NCBI GenBank assembly: GCA_039000515.1
Contig: JBCFYV010000559.1
Span: 185,001 to 249,000, forward strand
DNA length: 64,000 nucleotides
Source of the DNA: Timema cristinae
Lineage: Eukaryota > Arthropoda > Insecta > Phasmatodea > Timematidae
Direction: 5' to 3'
Shown: positions 10,281 through 21,803 of the stretch, piece by piece
Position numbering within the stretch: position 1 is the first letter of the stretch
Layout: each line of letters begins with the position of its first letter
Translations under genes and position numbers: made by a program
Notes under the pieces: generated by a model
What the model saw: the letters and a program-made list of their open reading frames with translations, nothing else
Told to the model about the DNA's origin: nothing
Database searches by the model: none

Positions 10281-10604
10281 GCCATTAAATTCGTCAAATG
10301 CTGGTGGCCCATTAAATTCATCAAATGCTGGTGGCCCATTAAATTCGTCAAATGTTGGTGGCCCATTGAAGTCATCTAATGCTGGTGGCCCATTAAATTC
10401 CTCAAATGTTGGTGGCCCATTGAAGTCATCTAATGATGGTGGCCCATTAAATTCATCAAATGCTGGTGGCCCATTAAATTCGTCAAATGCTGGTGGCCCA
10501 TTAAATTCGTCAAATGCTGGTGGCCCATTAAATTCGTCAAATGTTGGTGGCCCATTGAAGTCGTCAAATGCTGGCGGCCCATTAAATTCAACAAACACTG
10601 GTAG
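10281..10604. repeat. 27-bp minisatellite, about 12 units
   Basis: A head-to-tail unit containing GGTGGCCCATTAAATTC spans 324 bases, i.e. 12 x 27. Because 27 is a multiple of three, it stays open in several frames. On the minus strand it reads FNGPPAFDE repeated 11 times with conservative variants (A/T/S, F/L, D/E). On the plus strand it reads LNSSNAGGP. Units carrying LDDF alternate with TF-x-EF units in the middle of the array, hinting at dimer-wise amplification. Confidence 0.93.
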
Positions 10605-10789
10605 AATATAACCTTTTGTTTAATCGAAACATTATTAAATAATAAAACTCTAAAAAACAAACAAAAAACAAGTGAAATATTTTCTAATCGAAGGGAAATG
10701 CAAGTTCACAAGTCAATCTCACTAAAAAAAAGGCTCATTTTCTATCGTTTCTATTTAAACCGCTTTGTAAAAGGTGGCTGCTTATTTCA

Positions 10790-11050
10790 AGAGAGCAAGG
10801 CTGGGATCTTTTGAAAGTAGTTAAATCCGGCGTGATTGCCTTGCCGGCGGGTTGATGGGGGTTCTAAGGGGTGGGGTTGCCCTCTCTTTAATTGCAGGTC
10901 AAGCGACAATAAGCCTCTCCCAAAGTTCACCCTGCAGCCCCTAACCCCAGCCCGCCTAGACAAACAGCCACGTAGCTCGTAACTTAGTGAAACTGCTCCA
11001 GACAAACCAAGGACTAGAGACACTTTGACAGTGGAACAACTATCTAACCG
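10790..11050. other. GC-richer segment of unknown nature
   Basis: Clearly more GC-rich than its surroundings, with CCGGCG, GGGGTGGGG and CAGCCCCTAACCCCAGCCC. A 78-codon minus-strand frame exists but has no recognisable domain. Could be an unrecognised repeat or a regulatory segment. Confidence 0.35.
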
Positions 11051-11224
11051 ACTTTACATCTTTGAAATGTTTTAATTTGTGTGTTATTCAATTTAAATGT
11101 GTTAGCTCGATACCCGTGTATTTATTTTTTAGAAAGGTCCAAAAAAATATTAATCATCTTTGCAATCAATGTGTATATTAAATTTCAATATTATTTAAGT
11201 GCACAGATACTCTATTATCGAATC

Positions 11225-11292
<68 letters not shown>
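11225..11292. repeat. (TG)n(TA)n microsatellite
   Basis: About 24 bases of TG/GT repeats followed by more than 40 bases of TA repeats. Confidence 0.98.
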
Positions 11293-11294
<2 letters not shown>

Positions 11295-11446
11295 CTTCCT
11301 GAATTACAAAACCGGTTAAAAATGTATATTTATTTTTCAACAATCAATGTAACGAAGACTTTTTTTTAAATGTTTTAATTTAGATTTTTTAAACTGTATG
11401 ATTTTTTTACTGTATTTTATTTATTTGAGGTATTTAATGTCCATTT

Positions 11447-11679
11447 TCTGAACCGACTGATTATATCAGCACACGATAATTTCTATGAGCGAGAGTGAAA
11501 TGGCTTACCAATTTTGCCAGGAAAGATATTTTCACACACTCACACCTTCCAGGTTTCTTTTACTTGCTACAATCCACATGGGACAGATGGCTTTACTTAC
11601 CCTCCGAAGGAAGTTGTGCTACCAATTTTTACTGCTCAAGAAAAATATGCCAACCCCGACTGGGTTTGAATCCATGAAT
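11447..11679 (-). mobile_element. SINE family 3, inverted, head truncated
   Basis: Reading leftward: GGATTCAAACCCAGTCGGGG (B-box region), TTTTTCTTGAGC, CACAACTTCCTTCGGAGGG, AATTGGTAAGCCATTTC, then the tail near TGATATAATCAGTCGGTTC. It joins directly to a family-2 fragment at its right. Confidence 0.75.
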
Positions 11680-11812
11680 GATAGGAAGTGTATCCGCATT
11701 TGCGTGGAAGGAGAGTGCAAAACCATTTAGGAAAAACCTCATTTCCCTCTTCTTAGGAAATCTAGTTCAACACGAGAGTGGCGCGTTAGACCACGCGGCC
11801 ACTGAAGCGGGT
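11680..11812 (-). mobile_element. SINE family 2 head and body fragment
   Basis: Reading leftward: CCGCTTCAGTGGCCGCGTGG, a tRNA-like head with an A box, then GGTTTTTCCTAAATGG, TCCTTCCACGCAAATGCGG and ATACACTTCC, where it abuts the family-3 copy. Either a nested insertion or a chimera formed by template switching. Confidence 0.65.
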
Positions 11813-11891
11813 TGGAAATGAATTGTAAATGTATGTAAATACAATTTCATTTTCTATATTTATATATTTTTATTTAATATTAACTTTCTGC

Positions 11892-12110
11892 CTAACGACA
11901 GGTCATCATCACATGATGGCTCTCCATGTGATTGTCCTCAGAAATCCTCTTCATCCGTCTGTAACTGCCTCCAATCTTGATTTTATCCATTATCTGGTTC
12001 CGTCTACGTCCTCTTCCCCCCTCTTCATTCACCATTCCTTCCATAGCATCCACCAGTAGACTTTCCCTTCTTAGCAGTGTCCAATCCAGTTTATTTTCTT
12101 GTTTTTGACA
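11892..12110 (-). pseudogene. LINE-B reverse transcriptase C-terminal fragment
   Basis: Reading leftward: LLRRESLLVDAMEGMVNEEG, then RGRRRNQIMDKIKIGG, SYRRMKRISEDN and a TAG stop at 11894-11892. The pattern W-I-G-H...LLRR...G-R-G-R-R-R...I matches the tail after the thumb in a very common insect LINE group. A frameshift separates it from the preceding WIGH. Fragments of the same region lie at 19321-19520 and, further upstream in the protein, at 25975-26745. Confidence 0.75.
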
Positions 12111-12339
12111 ACCTATAATACCTTTTTTTTTTACCCAGCTCTCTCCAGCACTTCCTCATTCCATACTCTTTCCGCTCAGCTTATTTTTTCCGACCTCATC
12201 AGCCATATCTCAAACGCTTCCAATATTCGCTCCTTCTTTCTTAGTCTTCAAATTTTCACGGATATTAAAATTAACTCTTTGTTGTAATATCTAAGAAATA
12301 ATCGATCTTTTACTTCTTCTCAACCCCTCGAAGATATTT

Positions 12340-12560
12340 TGATAAATGTTGACGTTTCATGACCCTCGAAACTGAAAAGTCTATTTTCGCGATGTCGTCT
12401 GTCTGTACTTTAGGCTATAGCCGAAACCATTTTACCGATTGGAATAAAACTGAGTATCAATTGTTTTTAGAGGGTTACCCGGAAGAGTTTTTGTAATTAG
12501 ATGTCTAACCATAAAATTAAGGGGTGTTTACTGAAAGGGAAATATAAAAAAATATCTCGA
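12340..12560 (+). repeat. Dispersed repeat (family R5)
   Basis: Shares AAATGTTGACGTTTCATGACC, CCGAAACCATTTTACCGATT and CTAAAATTAAGGG-like blocks with 54690-54960; degenerate copies lie at 3790-4030, 13920-14100 and 15090-15300. The element type is unknown. It may be the end region of a larger transposon. Confidence 0.65.
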
Positions 12561-13919
12561 AATCAGCTCTAGAAATTTTGATTTAATTTTTTTTTTTCAG
12601 GCATTGTTTAACATTACAAACAAAATATCAACTCTCATTTTCCGATTAAAATGACTTTACTTGGTTGGAATCTTTCAAGTTTTGATTATATATTTGCAAC
12701 TATTTTAGATACTATAATATAACATAATATATCATTGTTGTAGTATTGTAAAATATAAGAACGTTGACTTGAAATATATTTTTATAAAACCAATAGCTTA
12801 CGAGATATTGGTAATTATATTTTGAAATCGATATCTTGGAAATCGGGAGTTGATTGCTATTCTCTTTGGTGAACAGAGATTTTTTTTTATCAATGTGTTT
12901 CTCTAACAGGGTATATTAATTCACTTAGGCCCTATTCTCTTTGGTGAGCAGAGATGTTACTTTTCTCTCAATATGTTTTTGTAATAGGGTATATTAATTC
13001 AATTATGCTTTTTAGTGGAATGTTATCCTCTTTTTTCTCACCATGTTTCAGAAACAATGTCTTACTATATCGTTTCACAAATATTACGAGTTTTAAATAA
13101 ATTACGTCTTTTCTAGTTAAAGGAGAAAGAAAGTATATGCGTTGCACCGTAACATTTATTATTTATTCATTCATTCTTTTTCAAATTTATTTCGTTTTCA
13201 TAAGTTTTATATTTTTCAACCGCATTGAAGGTGTTTATGTAAACTATCTACATTCTATTTCTTTGAAATATTTCTTCGAAATATTTCTTCTCCTATCATC
13301 CTCATATCCCACTTTATCTTATTACGTGAGTATGTTTATCTCACTTAACGTTTTTTCATTTATTTGGTGTATTATATTCAAAGTTCCTCTTTTATTCCGA
13401 CCCTTTATTCCTGCTCTACGTATTCCTTAAATTATTTTCATTGTCTCTTGCTTCAATCTTCTTTCTCTTTATTCTTTTTATTTTTATAATCTCTTTTCAT
13501 TTCTCATTTCCATTATTCTCTTCCCCCAAACGTTCATCCAAACATTTTCGGGCACCATTTCCTCGATTGTTTTTCTTTAATCTATTCAATTGTTCATCCC
13601 CACGTAGTACTTTGTTTTATAATACTTTTTTTTAACTATAAAAGCAGTAGGAATACATCTTGTAAGATATTTTATTTTATAATTATTCTACATCTTGAAT
13701 ACTTTTTCCAAAAGATTTTTTTTCCATAGTTTTTTAATTTTTTAAAATTTACTTTGGATTCCATTAATATACTTTACTGAGACTGAACATCTTTCATCTA
13801 GATCACAACCTTGGTAAATATACTTATTTTCTTATGAATTGCGAGAATAATTAGAACAATGTTAACCTTTTATACGTTCACATAGTGATAGTATTATAGT
13901 CTAAAAAGGTTTTTTTTGT
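12561..13919. other. AT-rich stretch with strong T/C strand bias
   Basis: Bases 13140-13640 are dominated by T and C on the plus strand, giving long but meaningless hydrophobic frames. No gene or promoter seen. Confidence 0.5.
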
Positions 13920-14090
13920 CTCAAGATTATGTGCTCTCAAAATCAAAAAGTGTATTTTACTGTTTGTCCCTTTATGTTTGGGGCTACAGCCACATTTTTT
14001 TAATTTTGTTCAAACTTTATATTTAAATGTAACGAAGTCATCCCTCAAGGCAAAATTTGAATTCAAATTAAGTTTAATTCTAGCTCTAAA

Positions 14091-16200
14091 ATTAATTTAC
14101 TGATAACTGACATTTGAAATTTCTTGAAAATGATTTTAATGACTTAGTTTAAAATGAATATCTGGGCACATTTTTATATAGTAAATAATACTATATGGTT
14201 ATTTTTCGAGAGAGAAAAAATTAGACTAGTTGACTGATAACACAATTTTTTAATATTGTTCCAAACTAATATAAACAATATGAGAAAATACATAGGATTG
14301 TTTGGCACCATTTATTTAATATCTGTTTAAAGGATTATTTTAGGATTGCTTTCGTCCCCTTCTTATTTATATTCTGGGCATCAGTTTATAAGCCTAGCAC
14401 CTACTTGCTAGTAATAAAGTATTAAATGGATACGTAGGACTAGTAATAATTTGCTCATTATTTTATACCCTCTGTTGTTGTATAAACTTGCAATCATCAA
14501 GAACTCCCAAACCACTCATTTATTGATCAGACTCCCTTTAAATTAATTGTCTGGGAAAGCACATATACGCTTGTGACTGTATTGCTTTCGACCATTGCAG
14601 AACACAACTTTGTAGACATGTATTTCGAAACGAGTCAATGGTAAAACTGGAAATGGAAATAGAGCCTAATTTCGAAGAGTATATCTAAACTTAATTAAAC
14701 ATAATGTCTATATTATATTTATAGTACTAAGTTTTAAACCTGTAGGCTTACATAAAATAAATATTATTAAATGTAGATTTGTGAAATGAATAGATAAATA
14801 ATAAAGATTTTAAAAGGGGAAAATGATCCATAGTTCACAGGTGAAATACTTGTAACTTTTATTACTGACCAAGTGTAGTGAAGTCCTGTTTTAACTCGAC
14901 CGTTTATCATTTCGAGTTTGGTTTCCGGACGTTTCTTCCACGATTACTGCCAAATATATTATGGGCCAATAATCATAACGAAATTTGGCAGATAAATTAT
15001 TTGAACCCAAGCCAAATGATGTATATGCGTATAAATAATTTTGATTTCTCATTTCAAGAGAAAGTATTGTAGCTGTGAAAATATTTGACCTCAAGATTAT
15101 GGTGAATTTTTACGTTTTATGAGTGTACAAACCTAAAAAAGTGGATTTTACAATTATGTCTGTCCATCCGTGGCCACAGAACTGAAACGGTTTGATGGAG
15201 TTTGTTCAAACGTAATATCTAGATTTTATATGGTAATACCTCAAGATTATTATTTTCTTTTTACTCTAACCTTCAAATTAAGGGTAGTTTAATGGTGAGT
15301 GCTTTTTATTAATGCCAATTTTTTTTAATGGTTCCAGAAATTTGGTTTAAAATGAATATTTAGGAAGTATTTAACCTCCCCAAAACATTATATACTTAGT
15401 TTTAGGATACAAATTTGTTGAAGGGTAGTTAACTGATGAGTGATTTCTGAAAATTTGAAATATTTTGAAAATGGCTTTCAACAATTTTGTTTAAAAATGA
15501 CTATCTGGGTATTTTTTTTACTTGAAAAATAAAACTATTTGCTTGTTTTGGGGGGATAATTTGTTTAAGGGCTATTTACTTATGACATTTTTAAATTAAA
15601 ATATTTAAAAAAATGACTTGTGGTTTTATTTAAATGGTTATCAAGTTTTTTATGTTATAAATAGTAATCATATATATACATATATATATACATTGTTTGT
15701 TATTTTAACAAAAATATCATAGATGTCAACTGAGGCGACTGAATTTTACTAAAAAAATTGTTTTAACTAGCTCTAACGATTTTGTTCGAAATAATTACTA
15801 TATCGTGGGACTATTTTACATGATAAATAATTATACATGCTTATTTTTCTAAAATAAATTAATTTAAGGGTAGTTTAGTTATAATAAAGTATAGAAAAAT
15901 TGGAATTTTTTATGAAATCTGCCTTGAAGATTGAGTTCAAGTTGGGTATTTTGGGAGAGTTTTTATTGATAAATTATAATGGGTTTTTATTTTAACAAAT
16001 TTAAAATAATTTTAAGTTAGCTTACAAAAAACTTGTTTTCTAAATTTTTGAAATTTTTCCAAAAATTTGAGCAAGTTGGTTTAAAACTTATATATACTGA
16101 GTGTTTATTGTTATTAACAAGATTGTGTTTTTGTTTTCATGAGGAAAACTTACATAAGGTTAATTTATAGAAAACTTATTTTTGAACAATTTCTTTCAAG
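14091..16200 (+). repeat. Degenerate ~145-bp tandem array
   Basis: The phrase AAGGGTAGTTTACTGAT and variants recur at 15280, 15421, 15567, about 15715 (weak), 15866 and 16156, i.e. at steps of about 141-150 bases; a further pair lies near 14091 and 14227. Between them TTTAAAATGAATATCTGGG-like phrases recur. It follows R5 repeat copies at 13920 and 15090, so the array is probably an extension of that element. Confidence 0.6.
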
Positions 16201-16700
16201 CTAAGTTACAAAAAATGAGAAAGTTTGTTCGATTGTGTCGTACCAATTATTTTGACATTGCTATTGCGAGACTGACATTTTGAACAACAGCTGTTACTCT
16301 CTATGTATTTATTGCACTATTGAATATAGTCATTGTTTGTTTTCTGATTGATCAATCACCAAGGGGAAAATAGCAACTTCAAATCCAAAGAGGAATTATA
16401 GGAGATATTTAAACATTAAATCCAAAGAGAAATCTTAAATCTATAGCTATGATAAGAAAATAATATAGTAACGATAAGAGTATTACACAATTCTTATCAA
16501 GTATTTAACATTTTTTGAATGGAGGGAGCGAGGATTAGTGTTCACAGAACTACTAGTATAATATTTCTATGAGATTATAAACAGAACGGGTAGTAAATCG
16601 TGGTGCTAATATTTATTATATATATTAAATAATATATATATATAAATATATAAGTTTAACAGAAAAGTATTTAGTGATCTGCATTTTTATTAGCCGGTGA
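16201..16700. other. Non-coding; SINE tail remnant
   Basis: Bases 16585-16660 resemble a SINE tail (ACGGGTAGTAAATCGTGGTGC followed by TA-rich repeats). Otherwise nothing seen. Confidence 0.4.
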
Positions 16701-16702
16701 TA

Positions 16703-16800
16703 AAGAGTTTGAAGATCAGGTTTCAATTGGGTGTAGTAATACCCGTAGTTTTTTCTAAATAGATTTCCACTCTCCCTCCAAGCAGATTTGAGTAACTTTT
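16703..16800 (+). mobile_element. SINE family 2 fragment
   Basis: Contains AGATCAGGTTTCAATTGGGT (B-box region), TTTTTTCTAAATAGATTTCC and ACTCTCCCTCCAAGCAGATT, matching the family-2 body in order. Confidence 0.55.
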
Positions 16801-17343
16801 TCTCTAAATGCTACCTTTCTTATCCTCACACTACGGTAAAAAAAAGTATATGTAAAATAAGTTTTTTAAGGCCACAAAATAAAAACCTAGTTATTGAGGA
16901 TTGGACAACCAATGCATACGTTAATCGGAAGAATAAAAAATATACATAAAATGAAAGAATTAATGTATCGTCTTGATGCTAATTTTGGAATAATTTTTTC
17001 TCAATCATTCATGCTTGGTTTTATATCAAATATGTACCCCTTTTCTATTTCTTGGAATAAATTAAATTTTACTAACAATAAGAGGGGATGGAAAACCAAC
17101 CACCCTCGGCATTTCCGACTTCAGTTCTAACAGCGAGCAAGCGCAATGCGAGTCTAATGCCCTAGATCACTAACGCAAAATATTATTAAGTTCATAAGAC
17201 GATTTCGGGCTATAGAGAGCGTAGAGTTGTTAAAAAAGTTTCTGAATTGTACGTGTAACAAATAACTTAGCAATTTTGGCAGTAGTTGTTTATCATCCAC
17301 ACGCAACTGAAACGCGAAAGAGGTAATAGTAATTCATCCATAA

Positions 17344-17733
17344 ATTTATGGCCCTTAAAGTGGGAGTGTAGGGGACGCGAGCTAAGGGCGGTGTTTTTGC
17401 AGTTTTTATATTAACATTATTTTACCAAAATAAATAAAATATTGCTCCAGTAGAAACATATAATTTAGTTTTCTTCACATGGTGGCATCATACCTGTCGT
17501 GATCATAGAGGCGTTAGCTGAAAAACTTTTTAAATGAAGGGAAAAAATTGTAATTAAATCTTAGGACATTCTTGACATATTCATGAAATGTTAAGGTCAC
17601 TATAGAATAAAATTAAACTCTAGGTTTGTACTGAAGAAACATTTTATAAATCTGGACAAATAAGTTTTGCCCTAAAAATTGCAAAAAAACACTGACTTTT
17701 CCTCACATTATCTCTTCACTCTCAACTTTATAT
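17344..17733. mobile_element. TTAA-flanked MITE, copy 1
   Basis: Left end TTAAAGTGGGAGTGTAGGGG with GACGCGAGCTAAGG, then internal TAAATAAAATATTGCTCCAG and TTCTTCACATGG. It aligns over most of its length with the MITE at 30723-31111 (TAAATAAAATATTGCTTCAG, TTCTTCACACGG). The right end is decayed. Confidence 0.7.
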
Positions 17734-17794
17734 CAAGGTCAATAATATATAACTATGGGTCGATATCTTCTTTATTTTCTTCTTTTATTTATTT

Positions 17795-18005
17795 ATTTGG
17801 CACTGCGTTTTACTACCCTTTCTGGTTATACGCTTAAGTACTAATTACGTTTATGAATTAGTAATTGAAAGGTTGAATATAAAGGAAGTGAACCCGCATT
17901 TGCGTGGGGGGATAGTGGAAAACCATCTAGGAAGAACCAGCCCAAGTTCACCCGACAGAGATTAAAACCTTGATCTTCCCGTCGTTGGCAGTCTAGCTCG
18001 ACCCT
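17795..18005 (-). mobile_element. SINE family 2, inverted
   Basis: Right-to-left: B-box-like region (AAGGTTTTAATCTCTGTCGG), GGTTCTTCCTAGATGGTTTT, CCACGCAAATGCGGGTTCAC, and the shared tail AACCAGAAAGGGTAGTAAAA at 17805-17830. Confidence 0.7.
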
Positions 18006-18052
18006 TTTTATTATCTACTGTTGTAAATACAGTTTAAACAATTATTTATTTT

Positions 18053-18295
18053 CAGCGTAGCTTATTACCCGTTCAGGCTATAGGTATTAACTGCATTTAA
18101 TATAACTATTAATGTAGGGATAGTGAGGTAAATTTTAGAGAAATGTACCCGCATTAAAATTAAGGGAGAGTGGGAATCCATTTAGGAAAAATCATCCTCA
18201 ATACATCCGACCGGGGTTTAATGCCTGATATATACGTCACAAGAAAAAACAGACTTATGCGTTTTAAGTTTAGTCCACGTGCCCACTGATTTTAG
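18053..18295 (-). mobile_element. SINE family 2, inverted, second copy
   Basis: Same order of blocks as the neighbour at 17795: head AAATCAGTGGGCACGTGGAC, CATTAAACCCCGGTCGGATG, GATTTTTCCTAAATGG, GCCTGAACGGGTAATAAGCT. Same orientation, about 50 bases apart. Confidence 0.7.
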
Positions 18296-18769
18296 TTCCC
18301 TACATAATCAATGACCGCCAATAAAGTATAGTAACTGTAAATATCTAATGCTGAAATATCGCTGTTTGATGTAGGCTTTGAGTACAAATCACAATCATAT
18401 CCTGTTGCTTTTCATTCATTTTCAAACACATGTTCGTTTCAACGTACAGAATATAAACAAAGCATCCGCTCAAACACATACCCCCACGTTGTAAACATGG
18501 ACACGATTTATAAAATGATTTACCTTTGTTTATTATGTGTATTGGAATTACAAAAGGTGTTCAAATTGGAACCCCTCGAAATTAATACAATTTCAATGTC
18601 AATCAATTATTTTGCTTTGATGTGTCCAACTGATATATGTCCAATATAGCTGCACATGACGTGTCAGTGCATTGTCCCATTTTTCCTAATAAAGTAGGCA
18701 CGTTTATATAAACATTACCCTCGATTTGACCTTGCAAGAACAAAATCTAACGCCTTCAAACTCGGGGAG

Positions 18770-18960
18770 CGAGGAATATAAAAGTGTAGCCCCGTTACGC
18801 CCAATACATCGTCATTGATGGATTTCATCCGATACTGCGCATGATAATATGTACTCGCGATTAATGGGCAGGGCATCAATCATGTTGACGCCACAGTATT
18901 TGTCAAATGCTCAGCTGAACTTCCTCCAGCAAAGATGGTAATGTTCCCGACAAACAAAGT
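18770..18960 (+). promoter_or_regulatory. Possible TATA promoter and first exon
   Basis: TATAAAAG at 18777-18784 lies in a locally GC-richer segment, and a pyrimidine-led TCATTG lies about 36 bases downstream, near where an insect initiator would sit. A short frame from ATG at about 18865 (MGRASIMLTPQYL) ends near a GTAATG donor-like site. No homology recognised, so this is only a weak suggestion. Confidence 0.25.
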
Positions 18961-19320
18961 GGAATATTTAGTACCACTGAAAGATACATTAAGGAAATAA
19001 TGGCAAAATATGCATTTTTATTGTCTTACCACATCAAACTTAAGTGGATGGGTGCACGAGTTATACCTAACATGTTTGCACTTTTAATAACAATTATTTT
19101 GTTGGACACAATAAATAAATTATTTCTTATTATATTAATATACATAAAGTTTTTTTACACATTGTAATTATCAACAGTTCTTGAATATGTCATAACCATC
19201 TTGGAATTTGATAACTTTCTAGCTTCATTTGAAAAGTTTCAAGTTAAATTTTATTATGTTAATGACAAAATAATTGACAAATATTTATATAATTATTATA
19301 TTTATTATTATGTGTTCTGT

Positions 19321-19520
19321 CTAACGACAGGCCGTTTCTTTTGTCAGTGAACTTAAACCGCCAATCCCCCTGTCCTTGCTTCCTCATTCAGTTCCCAGAA
19401 TTTTATTTTTTCCTTCAAGTCATCCAATATTTGAAGCCTATTCTTCCTAAAATCCTCTTTTCCTCAACCTTTCCTTCTATGACTTTGTGCAGAAGCCTAA
19501 GGATGGGTCTGATCCAGTTT
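19321..19520 (-). pseudogene. LINE-B C-terminal fragment
   Basis: Leftward reading gives NRLQILDDLKEKIKFWELN, EEARTGGLAV and a stop. It corresponds to the NQIMDKIKIGGSYRRMK region of the fragment at 11892 but is much diverged, and upstream frames are shifted. Confidence 0.6.
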
Positions 19521-20306
19521 GCTTTTTGGCCAAGAATCACATCAAAATCTTTTTAACTCACTCTTCTTTGGCCCCACACGCACATACAATTTTGAGTCTG
19601 CCAATTATTTGATCAACTGCTAGAACACAAAATGGAGAGATTGCATCCCTCCAGAAGAGAGACTCTCATTTACTTTGAGCCCCCTTGTGGGACGGGTTTT
19701 AAAATAGTCCCGCAGTAACCCCAGCTTGTCGTAAGAGGCGACTTAACGGGGAGGCTTCTGTGCAGGACAGACCTATCCTATATTCTTCCTTTCACCTACT
19801 TTTTTCTTCCTTCCGTTTCTCTATCTTTCCTTCTTTTCTCTTCGCATTCTATTCTTCCTTCTTCTCCCTTCTCTTGCTATCATAAATTCTTTCTTCCCTT
19901 CCTCCTGCCGTTCATTCCTGCATGGAAGCTTTTGGCTTCTCCGTTGACGACCTTGGCTGCTAACCTGGCTCTTCTCGAACAATCACTAGATACCTCTTCA
20001 ATTGAGCTCCTTCATGAAAGTGCGCTGGTTGTAATATCTTAGTAAAAGGGTCTTAGGGATTACAATAACCGGGTACCCTACCATTAGAAAAGACCGGTTG
20101 CGTTCATGAGTGCCTGGACATAAAATTGGTACTTTCCTGGACCACCTGCTGCGATGACCTCTCTCCTGGCGCTGCCCCATGCGAAGGTTGTCATATCTAG
20201 CGTCGTTTGGGGTTTCACGTCGGTGGGTTAACAGAGCCTCATATGGTAGTAACAACTTGGATCACCCTGGATCTACGATCCGAGTATTGCGCGGGTTGTC
20301 CCAAAA

Positions 20307-21344
20307 ATGGCATGGCCACCTCTTTTATCGCTGCTGACATCTTACTGTCCGCGGGCACCGTACTGCCGAATTCAGCGGCAACTCACTGCCCGGCCCTCAC
20401 AGGGCCGTAATATTGATAAGAGGCGGAAACGGAATGCCGTCCAGTCCAGCCCTTTACAATTAAAATTCCAGGAAGTGGTGAGGCCCCAGCCCGTTCCTGG
20501 TAATGTATAGAGTAGACGACGGTGAACCCTGAAACGTGCCAGCCCGTTTATTCTCAAAATAATGATAAATGATGCTGCAAAATCAGAGGTCTCTATTAGA
20601 AAACTGCGAGATGGCACTGTAATGATCCAGACCATAAATGACGTCCAGATGGTAAACGTAATGGGTATAACTGAGATACCGTTGAGAAATTTCCCCCATT
20701 TACAGGTAAAGGTGGAGCCACACAGGTTCCTTAATGTTTGCAAGGGAGTGGTCACTTGTTATTACCTCGACTGCGTAGACATTGAGGAGATAAGTGGTGA
20801 GCTTGCACCTCAACATGTCACCGAAGTTTATAGAATAGTCACAAAAAAGAATGGGCAAGAAAAGAAAACGGATATGTATATCCTTACATTTGTGACTCTT
20901 ACCCTTCCAAAGGAGGTCCGAGCAGGTATTCAAGTACTCAGAGTCCGGCCGTATGTCCCCAAAACACGGAGCTGTTTTCAATTCCAGGAAATTCAGCATA
21001 CGAAGCTGTGATGCCGTGTTAAGCCAACCTGTGCGGATTGTGGACAGGAGGCTCACGAAACACCATGCGAGTCTCCTAAATACTGCGTCAACTGCAAGGG
21101 TCCGCATTCCGCCTGGTCTCGGGCCTGTCCAAAATGGAAGGTAGAGAAGAAAGTCCTGGAGATACAATCTGAAAAGAAGATCTCATATGCCCAGGCACGC
21201 AAGGAATATGTATCTAGTCAGGCTCCAGTATTTCAAACTTCGTATAACCAGATTGTCAGTCAGAACATAAACTGTCCTAACTGCCATTGCGCAGTTAATC
21301 TCGCTAAGAGGTCAACACGACCTGTGCCATTGGTCCCTACTTGA
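20307..21344 (+). pseudogene. LINE-A ORF1, gag-like RNA-binding protein
   Basis: The reading starts MAWPPLLSLLTSYC at 20307 in one frame, with NIDKRRKRNAVQSSPLQLKF; a stop and a shift intervene near 20510. It continues from 20562 with SIRKLRDGTVMIQTINDVQ, ELAPQHVTEVYRIVTKKNG and GIQVLRVRPYVPKTRSC. The TGA at 21009 falls where CGA would continue the frame (HTKL-stop-CRVKPTC), a typical CpG-decay change. Beyond it follow CADCGQEAHETPC and CVNCKGPHSAWSRAC, two CCHC zinc-knuckle-type motifs; a first knuckle (CFQFQEIQHTKL) has lost a cysteine. Such proteins coat the element's RNA. The frame ends at PLVPT-stop near 21344. Confidence 0.87.
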
Positions 21345-21803
21345 GACAACCGTAGTGACAACGCACACACTAAGGTGCAACCGAAATTGTTACAGGAAGC
21401 GAAACTGCCACCAAGGTCGTCTCCCCCACATATACCACCGAGGAACACTCCTCAAGGAATCCCCCCGATCCCGCCTAGAGGAACACCCCCGGGCCCTTCT
21501 CGGGGTACTAAAACACGAGGGCCCATTGTTTAGCCACTCACTCTCGTCTTTGGAGGTTGGGTTGAGTGTTGGTACATGTTAGGCCGCAAAGGCGAGTCCA
21601 CTCGTACCTTGAGGAAGGGCCAGCGAGGGACCGCCGAGAAAAAACAATGAATAAAGCGCCGAAGTCCTTAAACAAGCTTCGCGGGATGTCCAGGAGAGAC
21701 TGGGAAAGCTAAGAGGACTTAAAGAGGTACTCAATCAATTTTTATTTTTAAGAGCTATTATTATTGATGTAAGGTAATTAATTAAACTTTATATTAATAA
21801 ATA

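Noticed and set aside
10224..10598. 124-codon minus-strand frame with FNGPPAFDE repeats as a host gene
   Set aside because: The start is GTG, upstream is closed by a stop, and the C-terminal residues are antisense to a SINE body; annotated as a minisatellite instead.
10281..10604. CRISPR-like array
   Set aside because: Units are contiguous and nearly identical throughout, with no unique spacers, in a eukaryotic context.
13137..13635. Plus-strand hydrophobic frames that look like membrane proteins
   Set aside because: They come from T/C-rich sequence, which always encodes F, L, S and I; no other support.
20372..21167. Two long minus-strand frames opposite LINE-A ORF1
   Set aside because: They are antisense shadows; the plus strand carries the gag-like motifs and zinc knuckles.
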